Positions 54,342-63,025 of a stretch of DNA of 64,000 nt are shown one piece after another (the stretch's first letter is position 1; each line of letters opens with the position of its first letter). The notes under the pieces were generated by a model. That model made no database searches, was not told where the DNA came from, and saw nothing but the letters and a program-made list of their open reading frames with translations. Made by a program: the position numbers and the translations under genes. This DNA is from Chloroflexota bacterium. GTDB taxonomy: Bacteria; Chloroflexota; Dehalococcoidia; Lucifugimonadales; Lucifugimonadaceae. The stretch spans positions 62,001 through 126,000 of the forward strand of contig JABIFF010000002.1 of the NCBI GenBank assembly GCA_018650845.1, written 5' to 3'.

Positions 54342-57300
54342 TTGACTAGTTCTGACGACCCAAAACAAAACGCCTCAAACGCTATTGAAGAAACCCGCAA
54401 GGAACTCGAACAGTTCCCTGCGCCAGTACTTGAACGGTACGAAGTTGCGCTTGAGAAGCTAGCCGGCCGGCTTGCCGACGAGACATGCCAGCAATGGGCA
54501 ACTGAAGGCCTGGAGATCGCTCGTAAGACCGTGAGGTCATGGGAGGCTGCTGCAGAGTTCTTCGATGCGTCTGTTGCAGTACAGCGACAACTTCCTTCAG
54601 GTCAATTCCTAAAATGGGCCAAGACTGGAACATCGCTCTGTGAAGATTCTCCTTCACTTGCTGTTGCTTATTTCAAATCGTCACCAAAGGCGATGCTGAG
54701 GCTACGACCTCGATACATCGACGATTGGGCGAACGTGTGTCGTGCGCTCTACCGCGGCACTTGGAAGTCATCTGCTCTGGCATGTCGCTTGTTCGAATCT
54801 ACACCTGATCTTCTAGAGACTCTTTCGTTTGAAGAGTATTGCCACTTCGGTGAATTCCTCGAAATTCTTTCTCGCCGATCGTACGATCAGGCAGGCGACG
54901 CATTGAACGCTGGTATTGATCTATTCCCGAAGATCACAGGCGATGTCGACCGATTTATTAATCTTGCTCAAATCGTCGCCGAAAAGTCGTGGCGCGAAAC
55001 TGCTGTGTTGTTCGATTCAGCCACAGCTTCATTAGTCGAGCTTGGTGCTAATCACCGCGCACCGCTTATTTCTCTAGCACGCCGACTTGTCATCACTGGA
55101 GTCAGCGACGCCGCTGGCGTACTTAGAGATGGCGCCAACACCGTAAACCGTGTTCCGGCAGATACCCGAGACCGGTTGCTTGAAATGACCGACAGCATCG
55201 CAGCTGTATCGGCTCCCGCTGCTCCCGAATTTCTGAAGATCGTTCCCGACGTGCTTGAGCGCGTGACGTTCGATCAGATGGGGCAGTGGCAGTCGGAAGG
55301 CATTCGCACAGCTCGTGAGAGCGACGAAGCAGCCGTGACTTACTTCAAGCTCGAATCACCAGCATCACAAGAGATGCTCGATTCGCTGTCGTCCTCAATC
55401 GAGCTTTCGCGGGTTCGAGACGTGATTCAGATGTACTGTCTTGCTTTGACGGGGCACACCATCGATGTTCAGGCAGCGCAGCAACTTGCCGAGAAGAACA
55501 TCGGTTGGTTCCAGGGCGAACTCCCGACAACTGAAGGCACGACTATCTATATGCCATCGGTGATCAATCGATACACCACCAAAGAAGAAAACTTTGGCTT
55601 CTTCAAGGTGATTTCAACTCACCAGATTGGTCATATCGAATTCGGATCATTTGCCTTCGATTTCAATGTTCCATCGACTCTGTTCGAAGACCTGCGCCCA
55701 CGACTTCCAGGTGCCTCAGAACTTAAAGCTGCAAAGGCAGCGGAAGAGGCACAGAAGAAGGCCGCAGCCGAAAAGCCACAGGTAGTTGTCTTCGGACACG
55801 AAACTCCTGAATCGGCAGTTTCTACACCTACAACTCCTGAACCCGAAACGGCAGCGACGCCTGAGTTCCTTACCGACATGAGTCGATTCTTCGACCTGTT
55901 CCAGGAACGCCGAGTGGCGCTGGACGTATTCACCGTTATCGAGAGTTCTCGAATCGACGGGTATGTTGCAGAACTTTACCCCGGCATCATGGATATGTAC
56001 GGAGTTGTACGAGAAGCCGCACTTGAGTCACGCCCTGATGTAACCGATCTTCCAGCACAGGAAGCACTTGTCGAATTCATGATCCGAGTTAGCCTCGGAC
56101 AAGTCGACGAAATGCTGGTGCCTTCAGAGCACGTCGATGCCGCTCGAAAACTTCGCCGTTTGCTCCGTAAAATCACAAGCGTCGAAGCACTTGTTGAAGA
56201 TGCTGCTGAGGCAACTATTCGTGCCTACTCAATTCTGATCGATATCAAGAACGAAGAAGTTGATGACGACGACTTCGAACAGCTCGAACCTGAAGAAGAA
56301 GAGGACGATTCAGATTCCGATGAGGATGAAGACGTTGTCGACCCTGAAGAGGTAATTCAGCAGTTCATGGGCATGTCTGCTCCTGAGGGAGAGGGTGAGT
56401 CCGACGAGACTGAAGAGGGCGAAGGCGAGCAGGAATTCGAAGGTGGAGGCGAAGAGGAAGATTACTCATCGCCACAGGAGGTCGACTACCGAGGCGAATT
56501 CAAGCCTGAGCTATCCCAGCTGCTATCCCAGATGCAGATGATGGAAAACGGTGAGATGGCTGAGGGCGGCGAGATGGATCCGATCACCCAAGAACAGCTC
56601 GAAGAGATGATGAAAAACGCTCCTGAAATGGAGATGGAGCAGACCGAAGGCGAAGAGGCCGGCGATCAGGATCAACAGGTTTCGGAAATGATCGAAAACC
56701 TGATGAAAGAGCTGCAAAAGCGTGATCCGGAAAATCAGCAGTTCCAGCCTGGTCCATCGCAGCACGTCGATGAAGATGGCGGTCCGCTTACTGCTACCGA
56801 GCCTGACACATTTACTTACCCAGAGTGGGACTTCAGAGCGAACGAGTACAAGCCAAACTGGTGCATGGTTCACGAGAAAATCATGACCGATGGCGAGCCG
56901 AATTTCTTCCGCGAGACTCTCGCTGAAAATTCCGGCCTAGTTGCCCAGATTAAACGACAGTTTGAACTGGTCATCCCCGAGATGTACCGCAAGCAGAAGC
57001 GACTTGAAGACGGTGAAGAATATGATCTCGACTCCGTTTTGGAAGCTCTGATCGATCTACGAATTGGTGTCTCGCCAGAAGAAAAACTCTACTGGCGTAG
57101 GAACAAGAACGAACGCTCAGTTGCGGTTGCGTTCTTGCTCGACCTATCAGCATCGACTGCTGAAGCAATCGACGAAGCTAAGAAGCCGTCCGACGATTGG
57201 GGAGCACCCGACGATCCTGTTGAATACATGGTCTGGTTGCGCTCACGCCGCTCAGAGGGGCTTCGCCGCACATACAAGCGCATTGTGGACGTTGAGAAGG

Positions 57301-57803
57301 AAGGGATCACTCTCCTAGTCAACTCACTCGAAACGCTTGGCGATATGTACGGTATTTACGGTTTCTCTGGCTACGGTCGAGAAAACGTCGAGTTTTACAC
57401 GATCAAGGACATCGATGAGAATTTCTCTGACATGGTGCCGCGCAGAATCGATCGAATTGCTCCGCTTCATGCCACGCGCATGGGGCCTGCGATACGTCAC
57501 ACTGCCGCAAAACTTGCAGAGGCTGAGGCACGTTCCAAGTTCCTGTTCTTGATCTCTGATGGTCGACCACAGGACCGTGGTTACTCACGTGAGGGCGTCG
57601 AGAAGGAATACGCAGTGCACGACACTCGTCAGTCCTTGATCGAGGCACGCGACATGGGTATCACGCCGTTCTGTCTAACTGTCGACAAGGCTGGGCACGA
57701 TTACATGAAGACGATGATGGAAGACTTCAGTTACGAAGTTCTCCCTGACATCAGCCTTCTGCCTAAGCGTTTGCCGCAGTTGTACCGCAACTTGACTACG
57801 TAG
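54342..57803 (+). CDS. CbbO/NorD-type von Willebrand factor A protein, extra long
   Basis: A 1153-residue protein. The N-terminal two thirds are helical, possibly repeat-like. Residues about 638-715 form an extremely acidic low-complexity stretch (E-E-E-E-D-D-S-D). From about 820 the CbbO/NorD C-terminal region leads to a VWA domain with MIDAS D-L-S-A-S-T (about 927) and later G-R-P-Q-D-R-G-Y. It is the partner of the CbbQ ATPase and is much longer than typical relatives of roughly 600-780 residues. TTG start. Its stop is followed by the mosaic repeat element. Confidence 0.9.
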   Translation: MTSSDDPKQNASNAIEETRKELEQFPAPVLERYEVALEKLAGRLADETCQQWATEGLEIARKTVRSWEAAAEFFDASVAVQRQLPSGQFLKWAKTGTSLCEDSPSLAVAYFKSSPKAMLRLRPRYIDDWANVCRALYRGTWKSSALACRLFESTPDLLETLSFEEYCHFGEFLEILSRRSYDQAGDALNAGIDLFPKITGDVDRFINLAQIVAEKSWRETAVLFDSATASLVELGANHRAPLISLARRLVITGVSDAAGVLRDGANTVNRVPADTRDRLLEMTDSIAAVSAPAAPEFLKIVPDVLERVTFDQMGQWQSEGIRTARESDEAAVTYFKLESPASQEMLDSLSSSIELSRVRDVIQMYCLALTGHTIDVQAAQQLAEKNIGWFQGELPTTEGTTIYMPSVINRYTTKEENFGFFKVISTHQIGHIEFGSFAFDFNVPSTLFEDLRPRLPGASELKAAKAAEEAQKKAAAEKPQVVVFGHETPESAVSTPTTPEPETAATPEFLTDMSRFFDLFQERRVALDVFTVIESSRIDGYVAELYPGIMDMYGVVREAALESRPDVTDLPAQEALVEFMIRVSLGQVDEMLVPSEHVDAARKLRRLLRKITSVEALVEDAAEATIRAYSILIDIKNEEVDDDDFEQLEPEEEEDDSDSDEDEDVVDPEEVIQQFMGMSAPEGEGESDETEEGEGEQEFEGGGEEEDYSSPQEVDYRGEFKPELSQLLSQMQMMENGEMAEGGEMDPITQEQLEEMMKNAPEMEMEQTEGEEAGDQDQQVSEMIENLMKELQKRDPENQQFQPGPSQHVDEDGGPLTATEPDTFTYPEWDFRANEYKPNWCMVHEKIMTDGEPNFFRETLAENSGLVAQIKRQFELVIPEMYRKQKRLEDGEEYDLDSVLEALIDLRIGVSPEEKLYWRRNKNERSVAVAFLLDLSASTAEAIDEAKKPSDDWGAPDDPVEYMVWLRSRRSEGLRRTYKRIVDVEKEGITLLVNSLETLGDMYGIYGFSGYGRENVEFYTIKDIDENFSDMVPRRIDRIAPLHATRMGPAIRHTAAKLAEAEARSKFLFLISDGRPQDRGYSREGVEKEYAVHDTRQSLIEARDMGITPFCLTVDKAGHDYMKTMMEDFSYEVLPDISLLPKRLPQLYRNLTT

Positions 57804-57842
57804 CGTTAGTCGCTCTCGTCATCGGACTCCGCGTCGCATTCT

Positions 57843-58300
57843 GGCGTTATAGCTCCGGGCGTCACTGGCGTGACTTGGTCGCCGTCGCAATCAACCTATC
57901 CCCTAAGGGGGGCTGACGCGTGTTGTTGGTGAATTTGCTGTTCTGATTCACTGGTGCCTCGTCATCCTGAACTCGATTCAGGATATCGAACGAGCACGAA
58001 GTAGCTCTTCGTCAATGCCGGCATCGCACCGTTTGTATTTGTGAAGACAGGGCAAGCGGGAGAAAGATCCTGAAAATGAATTCAGGATGACATTGCTGGT
58101 GACAGTAGATTAGTCCTAGCTGCCGAGTCTGTATCCAACGCAGAGGACACTCACAGCGAACGCCGCTGCCCGTCCTCACTCCAAAAGTCGCTCATATGCC
58201 AACAACCCGTCCTCCCCCGGATCGGGGGAGTTAGAGGGGGAGACTGCGCGACGCCGCGACCAAGTCGTTAGACGACGCCCGGAGCTACACGCATAACGCC
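57843..58300. repeat. 458-bp intergenic element with terminal inverted repeats
   Basis: GGCGTTATAGCTCCGGGCGTC... (57843-57891) is matched by its inverted copy at about 58251-58300 (revcomp GGCGTTATGCGTGTAGCTCC...). Inside are ATCCTGAA/TTCAGGAT palindromes at 57960-58007 and 58066-58091, and the hairpins CCCC-TAA-GGGG (57900-57910) and CTCCCCC/GGGGGAG (58212-58230). No transposase or gene is visible. It fills almost all the space between the convergent CbbO and DUF4340 genes. Confidence 0.7.
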
Positions 58301-59310
58301 TAATTGGCGCTAAGTTCGTCGCCAAAGAAGAGTTCGAGAACTCGATCAGCCCACTCTTTGTTGACCTTGATGATGTCGGACGTCTCATTGGCAACAGCAT
58401 ATCGAGCCGTACCACCGTCGGTCTCGTCACCGATAGTCATTGTCAGCCGAGTAACCTCGATGACATTGTTCACAGGGTTACGGTTCTCGATTTGAACTGC
58501 AATGTAAGGCGATTCGACCACGGTGCCGAATGGCTCGAACAGTGTGTCCTCGACCAGGTTCAGTTCAACAGCACCGATAATTTCGGGACTACCAAAGTGT
58601 TCCAATTCGGCTTCAAGAGCAGCACCATCGGCAAGCCGTGTACCCGTGCAAGGGTCGGTCAACAGAGGGATGTCGCAGATAGACCAAATCCCGGTTGCAC
58701 GATCCCAACCGTAAGCTCTGAGCACTTCATTGTTGTTGAACAAAATGACTTCTCGGGGCTGCCCATCGAGGGTGTAATACCACTCAGGGTAAGGCGGCTC
58801 GTCAACGAGTCGTTCCAGAACTCTTCCCCAAGAAGAGTCGACTAATACAAGCTGTGGGAATCCTTCGACTCTGGCGTAGTTGTTAACACCGTCTGGTGTC
58901 AGATCACCCAGTAGCAGCGTAACGATTGAGTCATCTCGCAAAGTAACTGCAAACGTGGCGCTTGGGTCATCGAGACCGTAGAGCGATACATCATCAATTT
59001 CTTGAGCTAGAACTCGCTGTGTGCGAGGTCCACCCAACAGTTGGGTGATACCACCCCAGCGGAACAAATCAGCAGGAACATCGTTGAGATCGTCGAAATA
59101 CCAACGGCTCAGATTTTCACGAAGCGACCAGCTGGTCACTTTTTCGCCAGTGTTGATACTGATGTTCCTGAGATCTTCAGGCGCAAGAGTGTAGAAGAAT
59201 GGTGGGTCTGGCTCAACGATTTCTTCAGCCGGGTTCGTGATGAACCAAGTCGCACCAATTGCGACGTAAGCGAGGATCGTGACCAGAACTAGTAGTAGAC
59301 GCAGATTCAT
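58300..59310 (-). CDS. DUF4340 domain protein of the Gld-type operon
   Basis: A 336-residue protein with one N-terminal membrane helix (LLLVLVTILAYVAIGATWF) and an extracytoplasmic beta-rich domain of the DUF4340 type: W-S-L-R-E-N-L-S-R-W-Y-F, Y-G-L-D-D-P-S-A-T-F and V-T-L-L-L-G. It is last in the gldA-gldF-gldG order, with 3 nt between genes. DUF4340 proteins commonly accompany such transporters. The function of the complex outside gliding bacteria is unknown. Confidence 0.88.
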   Translation of the reverse strand: MNLRLLLVLVTILAYVAIGATWFITNPAEEIVEPDPPFFYTLAPEDLRNISINTGEKVTSWSLRENLSRWYFDDLNDVPADLFRWGGITQLLGGPRTQRVLAQEIDDVSLYGLDDPSATFAVTLRDDSIVTLLLGDLTPDGVNNYARVEGFPQLVLVDSSWGRVLERLVDEPPYPEWYYTLDGQPREVILFNNNEVLRAYGWDRATGIWSICDIPLLTDPCTGTRLADGAALEAELEHFGSPEIIGAVELNLVEDTLFEPFGTVVESPYIAVQIENRNPVNNVIEVTRLTMTIGDETDGGTARYAVANETSDIIKVNKEWADRVLELFFGDELSAN

Positions 59311-59313
59311 TGC

Positions 59314-61089
59314 TTAGCGCCTTCTCCACCAGGTCCAGAACCCAAAGAGACTGATCAGGGAAGGCATCAAGAGCCATCCTGACCATCGAACAAAGTCACG
59401 TTCGTTCTTTGTGAGGAACAATTGTCGGTTTGCGTCGGTCTTCTCTCGGATCGAGATCAATTCAAAATCTTGAGCCAAGTAGTTGATCGAATTTACGAAT
59501 AAGTCAGAGTTGTTTGCAGAACCAAAGTAGTTGTTGGTCGCAAAATCAGTGTCGCCAATCACAATCATGTCGAGAGTGACAAGTTGCTCACCATCGGCAT
59601 AAATACCTCCGGCAAGCTCACCAACGGCCTCAACAACAACCGCAACAGGAAGTGGTCCTGCGATTTCGTTGTCGATGTCGAACTCCAAAGAGTCAGGGTC
59701 AGTCTCAGACCAACTGTTAAGAGTCGTTGAAGCGAGAATTCCTTGCTTCACGAGAGGAGTGTTGTCCTCAATAAGCGGAACTGAAAGTGGATCGACTGCC
59801 CATGCAAGGTGAGTTGTACCCGGCATGTAGAGAACTTCAAATCCATCCGTCACAGGGTGCGGTGGGATCTGACCGTTGCTCTTCTTGATTTGTACAAACG
59901 TTGGGTTTGGAGCAACGAAGCTCGCAACGTCGGCGGCTTCACCTTCTCCAATAGCCACACCGTAGCGTGACAGGAACTGTTTGAAACTATCGGGAGCCGA
60001 GTTTGGCTCGAACATGAACAAAATGCTTCCGCCGAGACGAGCGTAGTTCAGCAGAGCCTGCTGATCGATCGGAAGTAGATCCTGTGTAGGTGCAGCGAAA
60101 ACGATTGCCGCAGGAAGTTCCTGTGGGTCGCCGTTTGCCATACGAGTTCCGAGTTCCTGAAGTGTCTCGTTCAACACCACGTAGTTCTCACGGTTGAGTG
60201 CCCGACCTGCCAGACCAATGTTTGTGGTCGAAGCAACGTCGGTAACGTCTCGTTCGGAGTGACCGGTAACAAATACGATCTTCTTCTGAGCGATCTGGTT
60301 GATAACCAGCAGACCTGTAACGACCTGCTGCTCACTGAATACGTTTGGTCCCTCGTTAGGATTCGTTCCAATGACGATCTCGGTTCGGCGACTTTCAACA
60401 CCTTCGATTGCTAGAGCAGGGAACTGGGATACACCGAGGCCTGTCGCAACGTTCGGGTTGAGTTCAGGGTCGACAACTTCGTAAGTAAGTTCGAAATCAC
60501 CTGAACGGCGTCGGAACTCGCTAAGCATGTCTTCCGTGTTTCGCCATGCGGCTGCATCGGCTGCGGTGTCCTGAGAAAAGAATGCGGTGATCTTCACCGG
60601 CTCTTTCAGGTTCTCAAGCGTGTTCACTACTTGTTCTTCAAGAAGGAACTGCTTGGTAGCTGTCGTATCGACACGGAGCCAGCCTTCAGGGTTTGGTCGA
60701 TCGGTTGCCCAGTGAAGCGTGAAGTTGACCGCTACTGCGATGGCTAAGAACACAATAAACACGATTGCCGTGTTGAGTCCGTAGCGTCCACGTCGGCCAA
60801 AAATTGCCTCTCGCACAGTCGCCAGCGAAATGACCGCGTCGACTATGAGAAGTGCGAAACCTACACCTGCAACAATGAAAGCTGGGCCTTCAAGTCCACG
60901 CAGGAAAATCCAAATCAAAACACCGAAAACGACTGCACCAACACCCACTAACGCGAGTGCTTGCCTAATCGATTTCGTGTTGTTTTTCAGACTTCGGAAA
61001 ATCGAAGTTTTTTCACGAACAGAATCGGGTGAAGGCCGACTCTCGGGTATGTTCTGCTGATCTGTTGACATCTGCTGGCCTAGCGCCAT
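59314..61089 (-). CDS. GldG-like ABC auxiliary membrane protein
   Basis: A 591-residue protein with about three N-terminal membrane helices (residues 40-140), a large external domain and a C-terminal membrane helix (L-L-M-P-S-L-I-S-L-F-G-F-W). The external part has V-K-I-T-A-F-F-S, I-V-F-V-T-G-H-S-E-R-D, D-L-L-P-I-D-Q-Q-A-L-L-N-Y and L-F-M-F-E-P, as in the GldG / ABC_transp_aux family. A second start at 61071 is possible. It overlaps gldF by 10 nt. Confidence 0.9.
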   Translation of the reverse strand: MALGQQMSTDQQNIPESRPSPDSVREKTSIFRSLKNNTKSIRQALALVGVGAVVFGVLIWIFLRGLEGPAFIVAGVGFALLIVDAVISLATVREAIFGRRGRYGLNTAIVFIVFLAIAVAVNFTLHWATDRPNPEGWLRVDTTATKQFLLEEQVVNTLENLKEPVKITAFFSQDTAADAAAWRNTEDMLSEFRRRSGDFELTYEVVDPELNPNVATGLGVSQFPALAIEGVESRRTEIVIGTNPNEGPNVFSEQQVVTGLLVINQIAQKKIVFVTGHSERDVTDVASTTNIGLAGRALNRENYVVLNETLQELGTRMANGDPQELPAAIVFAAPTQDLLPIDQQALLNYARLGGSILFMFEPNSAPDSFKQFLSRYGVAIGEGEAADVASFVAPNPTFVQIKKSNGQIPPHPVTDGFEVLYMPGTTHLAWAVDPLSVPLIEDNTPLVKQGILASTTLNSWSETDPDSLEFDIDNEIAGPLPVAVVVEAVGELAGGIYADGEQLVTLDMIVIGDTDFATNNYFGSANNSDLFVNSINYLAQDFELISIREKTDANRQLFLTKNERDFVRWSGWLLMPSLISLFGFWTWWRRR

Positions 61090-61841
61090 CGCCTTGCTTC
61101 AAGCACAAGAACTGTGAGAAGCAAGAACACTGCTGTTATTGATGAGTAGTAGGCAATATCTGTCAGAGAGATAATGCCGCGTGCGAAATCTGCGAAATGA
61201 CCACCCTCGGCTACACCGAAGCTGTCGAGATCGAAGACTGAGAATGATGCCCCGAGCTGGAAAGCATCCAGTACTTCGGAAACAACACCGGTGAGTCGCT
61301 CGCTCACAAAGTCGATGATCGTCAGGGCTGTGAGAATTCCTGAGCCGACAACCAGACCAACGATCTGGTTACTGCTGAGCGATGAGGCGAATAGCCCCAC
61401 TGCCAGAGTTGCGGCTGCGTAAAGCGATAGTCCCAACAAACCACTTAGGAGTGGTCCAACGTCAGGATCGCCGTACACGAATAGTACGATCACGAAGTAC
61501 AGCGACAACACGATCATTACGAAAGTGGTGACGAATGCTGCTATGAACTTCCCGAATACGATTTCAAATTCTCGTAACGGGGAAGTTAGTAGTAGTTCTA
61601 AAGTGCCAAGTTTTTGCTCTTCAGCGATGAGCCGCATGGTTAGTGCTGGCGACATGAAAATCATGAAGAAAATCGCACCTGCAAGGTAACCACGAATGCT
61701 CGCTTCGGCGAACGCATCAGAAACTGATGCGACGAAGAAGAAGCCTGTGATAGCCAAGAACGCTGCCGAGACCACGTAGGCCATCGGGGAGGCGAAGTAT
61801 GTGCGAATCTCTTTGATCGCTATGACGGATATGAAACGCAA
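61080..61841 (-). CDS. ABC-2 permease (GldF-like)
   Basis: A 253-residue permease with six hydrophobic segments. The coupling region is R-L-I-A-E-E-Q-K-L-G-T-L-E-L-L-L-T-S-P, conserved in the GldF/ABC2_membrane_3 group. TTG start with AGGA upstream, 3 nt after the gldA stop. With gldA and gldG it forms an ABC-type complex. Confidence 0.92.
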   Translation of the reverse strand: MRFISVIAIKEIRTYFASPMAYVVSAAFLAITGFFFVASVSDAFAEASIRGYLAGAIFFMIFMSPALTMRLIAEEQKLGTLELLLTSPLREFEIVFGKFIAAFVTTFVMIVLSLYFVIVLFVYGDPDVGPLLSGLLGLSLYAAATLAVGLFASSLSSNQIVGLVVGSGILTALTIIDFVSERLTGVVSEVLDAFQLGASFSVFDLDSFGVAEGGHFADFARGIISLTDIAYYSSITAVFLLLTVLVLEARRWR

Positions 61842-61844
61842 TTC

Positions 61845-62816
61845 CTACTCGCCTAAATTCTCTTCGGTTGTAAGTTCAAGGAAGATTTCTTCGAGAGTCA
61901 TTGGCAGTGGAGTCAGGTTAGTGAGTCCCCAGCCGTTCTCGATGATGGTCTTTGCAATCTGTTCCGACGCCTGAACGTTAGGACGGGCGTCGACGATAAA
62001 TGGTGAGAAGTCTTCTCGTTCTGCTCGCTGTACGATCGAAACCCGTTGGTCAGATCGAGCATCGACAACATCGCTGATGTCTCGCATGGCGTTGATGAAC
62101 GCTGGTGCTTCTGCACCACGAACGCTGATCTCGATTCGTTCAGCGTGCTGAAGCTTCTCGGATAGGTCATCTGGCTTGTCGTCAGCGACGATTCGACCGT
62201 CGTTGATTACCAGCACTCGTTTACATATGGCGCTTACCTCAGGGAGTATGTGTGAACTGAGCAGCATTGTGTGCTCTTCACCGAGGTTAGAAATAAGCTC
62301 TCGAGTTTCAACAACCTGAATAGGGTCAATACCGATAGTCGGTTCGTCCATGACGAGCACATCAGGCTCGTGGAGAATCGCCTGAGCGATTCCGGTTCGT
62401 TGTCGGTAACCCTTCGAAAGTCGGCCAACCAGCGTGTTCCGGTACTCACCGAGGCGAACCATGTCGATGACCTTGGGAAGGCGTTCCTTTACCCAAGATT
62501 TGTTCATCCCACGGATTTCACCCATGTATGTAAGGTAGTCCGTAACTGTCATATCGAGGTACAGCGGGACTGATTCTGGGAGGTATCCGATGTGTCGGCG
62601 AACATCGAGAGAGTGGGATACAACGTTGTATCCGCCTACGGTCACCTCGCCATGGGTAGGCGGTGTGAACCCCGTAACAACTCTCATGGTCGTCGTCTTT
62701 CCAGCACCGTTTGGTCCTAGGAATCCGACGATTTCGCCCTTGAGCACTTCGAATGAGATGTCGATTACGGCCGGGTAGGGCCCGTAACTTTTCGACATGT
62801 GCTCAATCTTGATCAA
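61845..62816 (-). CDS. ABC transporter ATP-binding protein (GldA-like)
   Basis: A 323-residue ATPase. Walker A is G-P-N-G-A-G-K-T-T-T, the signature is the variant L-S-K-G-Y-R-Q-R, Walker B V-L-V-M-D-E-P-T-I-G-I-D-P, and the switch His is in S-S-H-I-L. The C-terminal extension is of the GldA kind. TTG start with GGAG about 8 nt upstream. First gene of the four-gene operon. Confidence 0.93.
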   Translation of the reverse strand: MIKIEHMSKSYGPYPAVIDISFEVLKGEIVGFLGPNGAGKTTTMRVVTGFTPPTHGEVTVGGYNVVSHSLDVRRHIGYLPESVPLYLDMTVTDYLTYMGEIRGMNKSWVKERLPKVIDMVRLGEYRNTLVGRLSKGYRQRTGIAQAILHEPDVLVMDEPTIGIDPIQVVETRELISNLGEEHTMLLSSHILPEVSAICKRVLVINDGRIVADDKPDDLSEKLQHAERIEISVRGAEAPAFINAMRDISDVVDARSDQRVSIVQRAEREDFSPFIVDARPNVQASEQIAKTIIENGWGLTNLTPLPMTLEEIFLELTTEENLGE

Positions 62817-63025
62817 CTATTCACTCCGGTTTTCGGTTGGAAGGCACCTATTTGCGCCACAACGGAACTATTCTGCCAAAATTAAATGCGCCGTGGGGTC
62901 ACGGCACAGATATACGGCGATTCTTATTACACGGATTTCAAATCCGGAATATCTTATCCAAGCACAACTTCCACGGCTACACGGATTCGATGTGCACAGC
63001 CTCACTTATCGTAAATACTTGAACA
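62817..63025. other. divergent intergenic region with hairpins
   Basis: Between gldA and the cysteine desulfurase. It holds a 6-bp hairpin GCCGTG-GGGT-CACGGC (62890-62905) and CGGA-TTTCAAA-TCCG (62933-62947). Promoters for both genes should lie here. No gene is seen. Confidence 0.4.

Noticed and set aside
62890-62947. D-arm-like 6-bp/4-nt hairpin plus a TTTCAAA loop with a central TCA, resembling parts of tRNA-Sec
   Set aside because: The two hairpins are 27 nt apart instead of a few, and no acceptor stem, variable arm or T-arm with a T-T-C consensus can be built on either strand.
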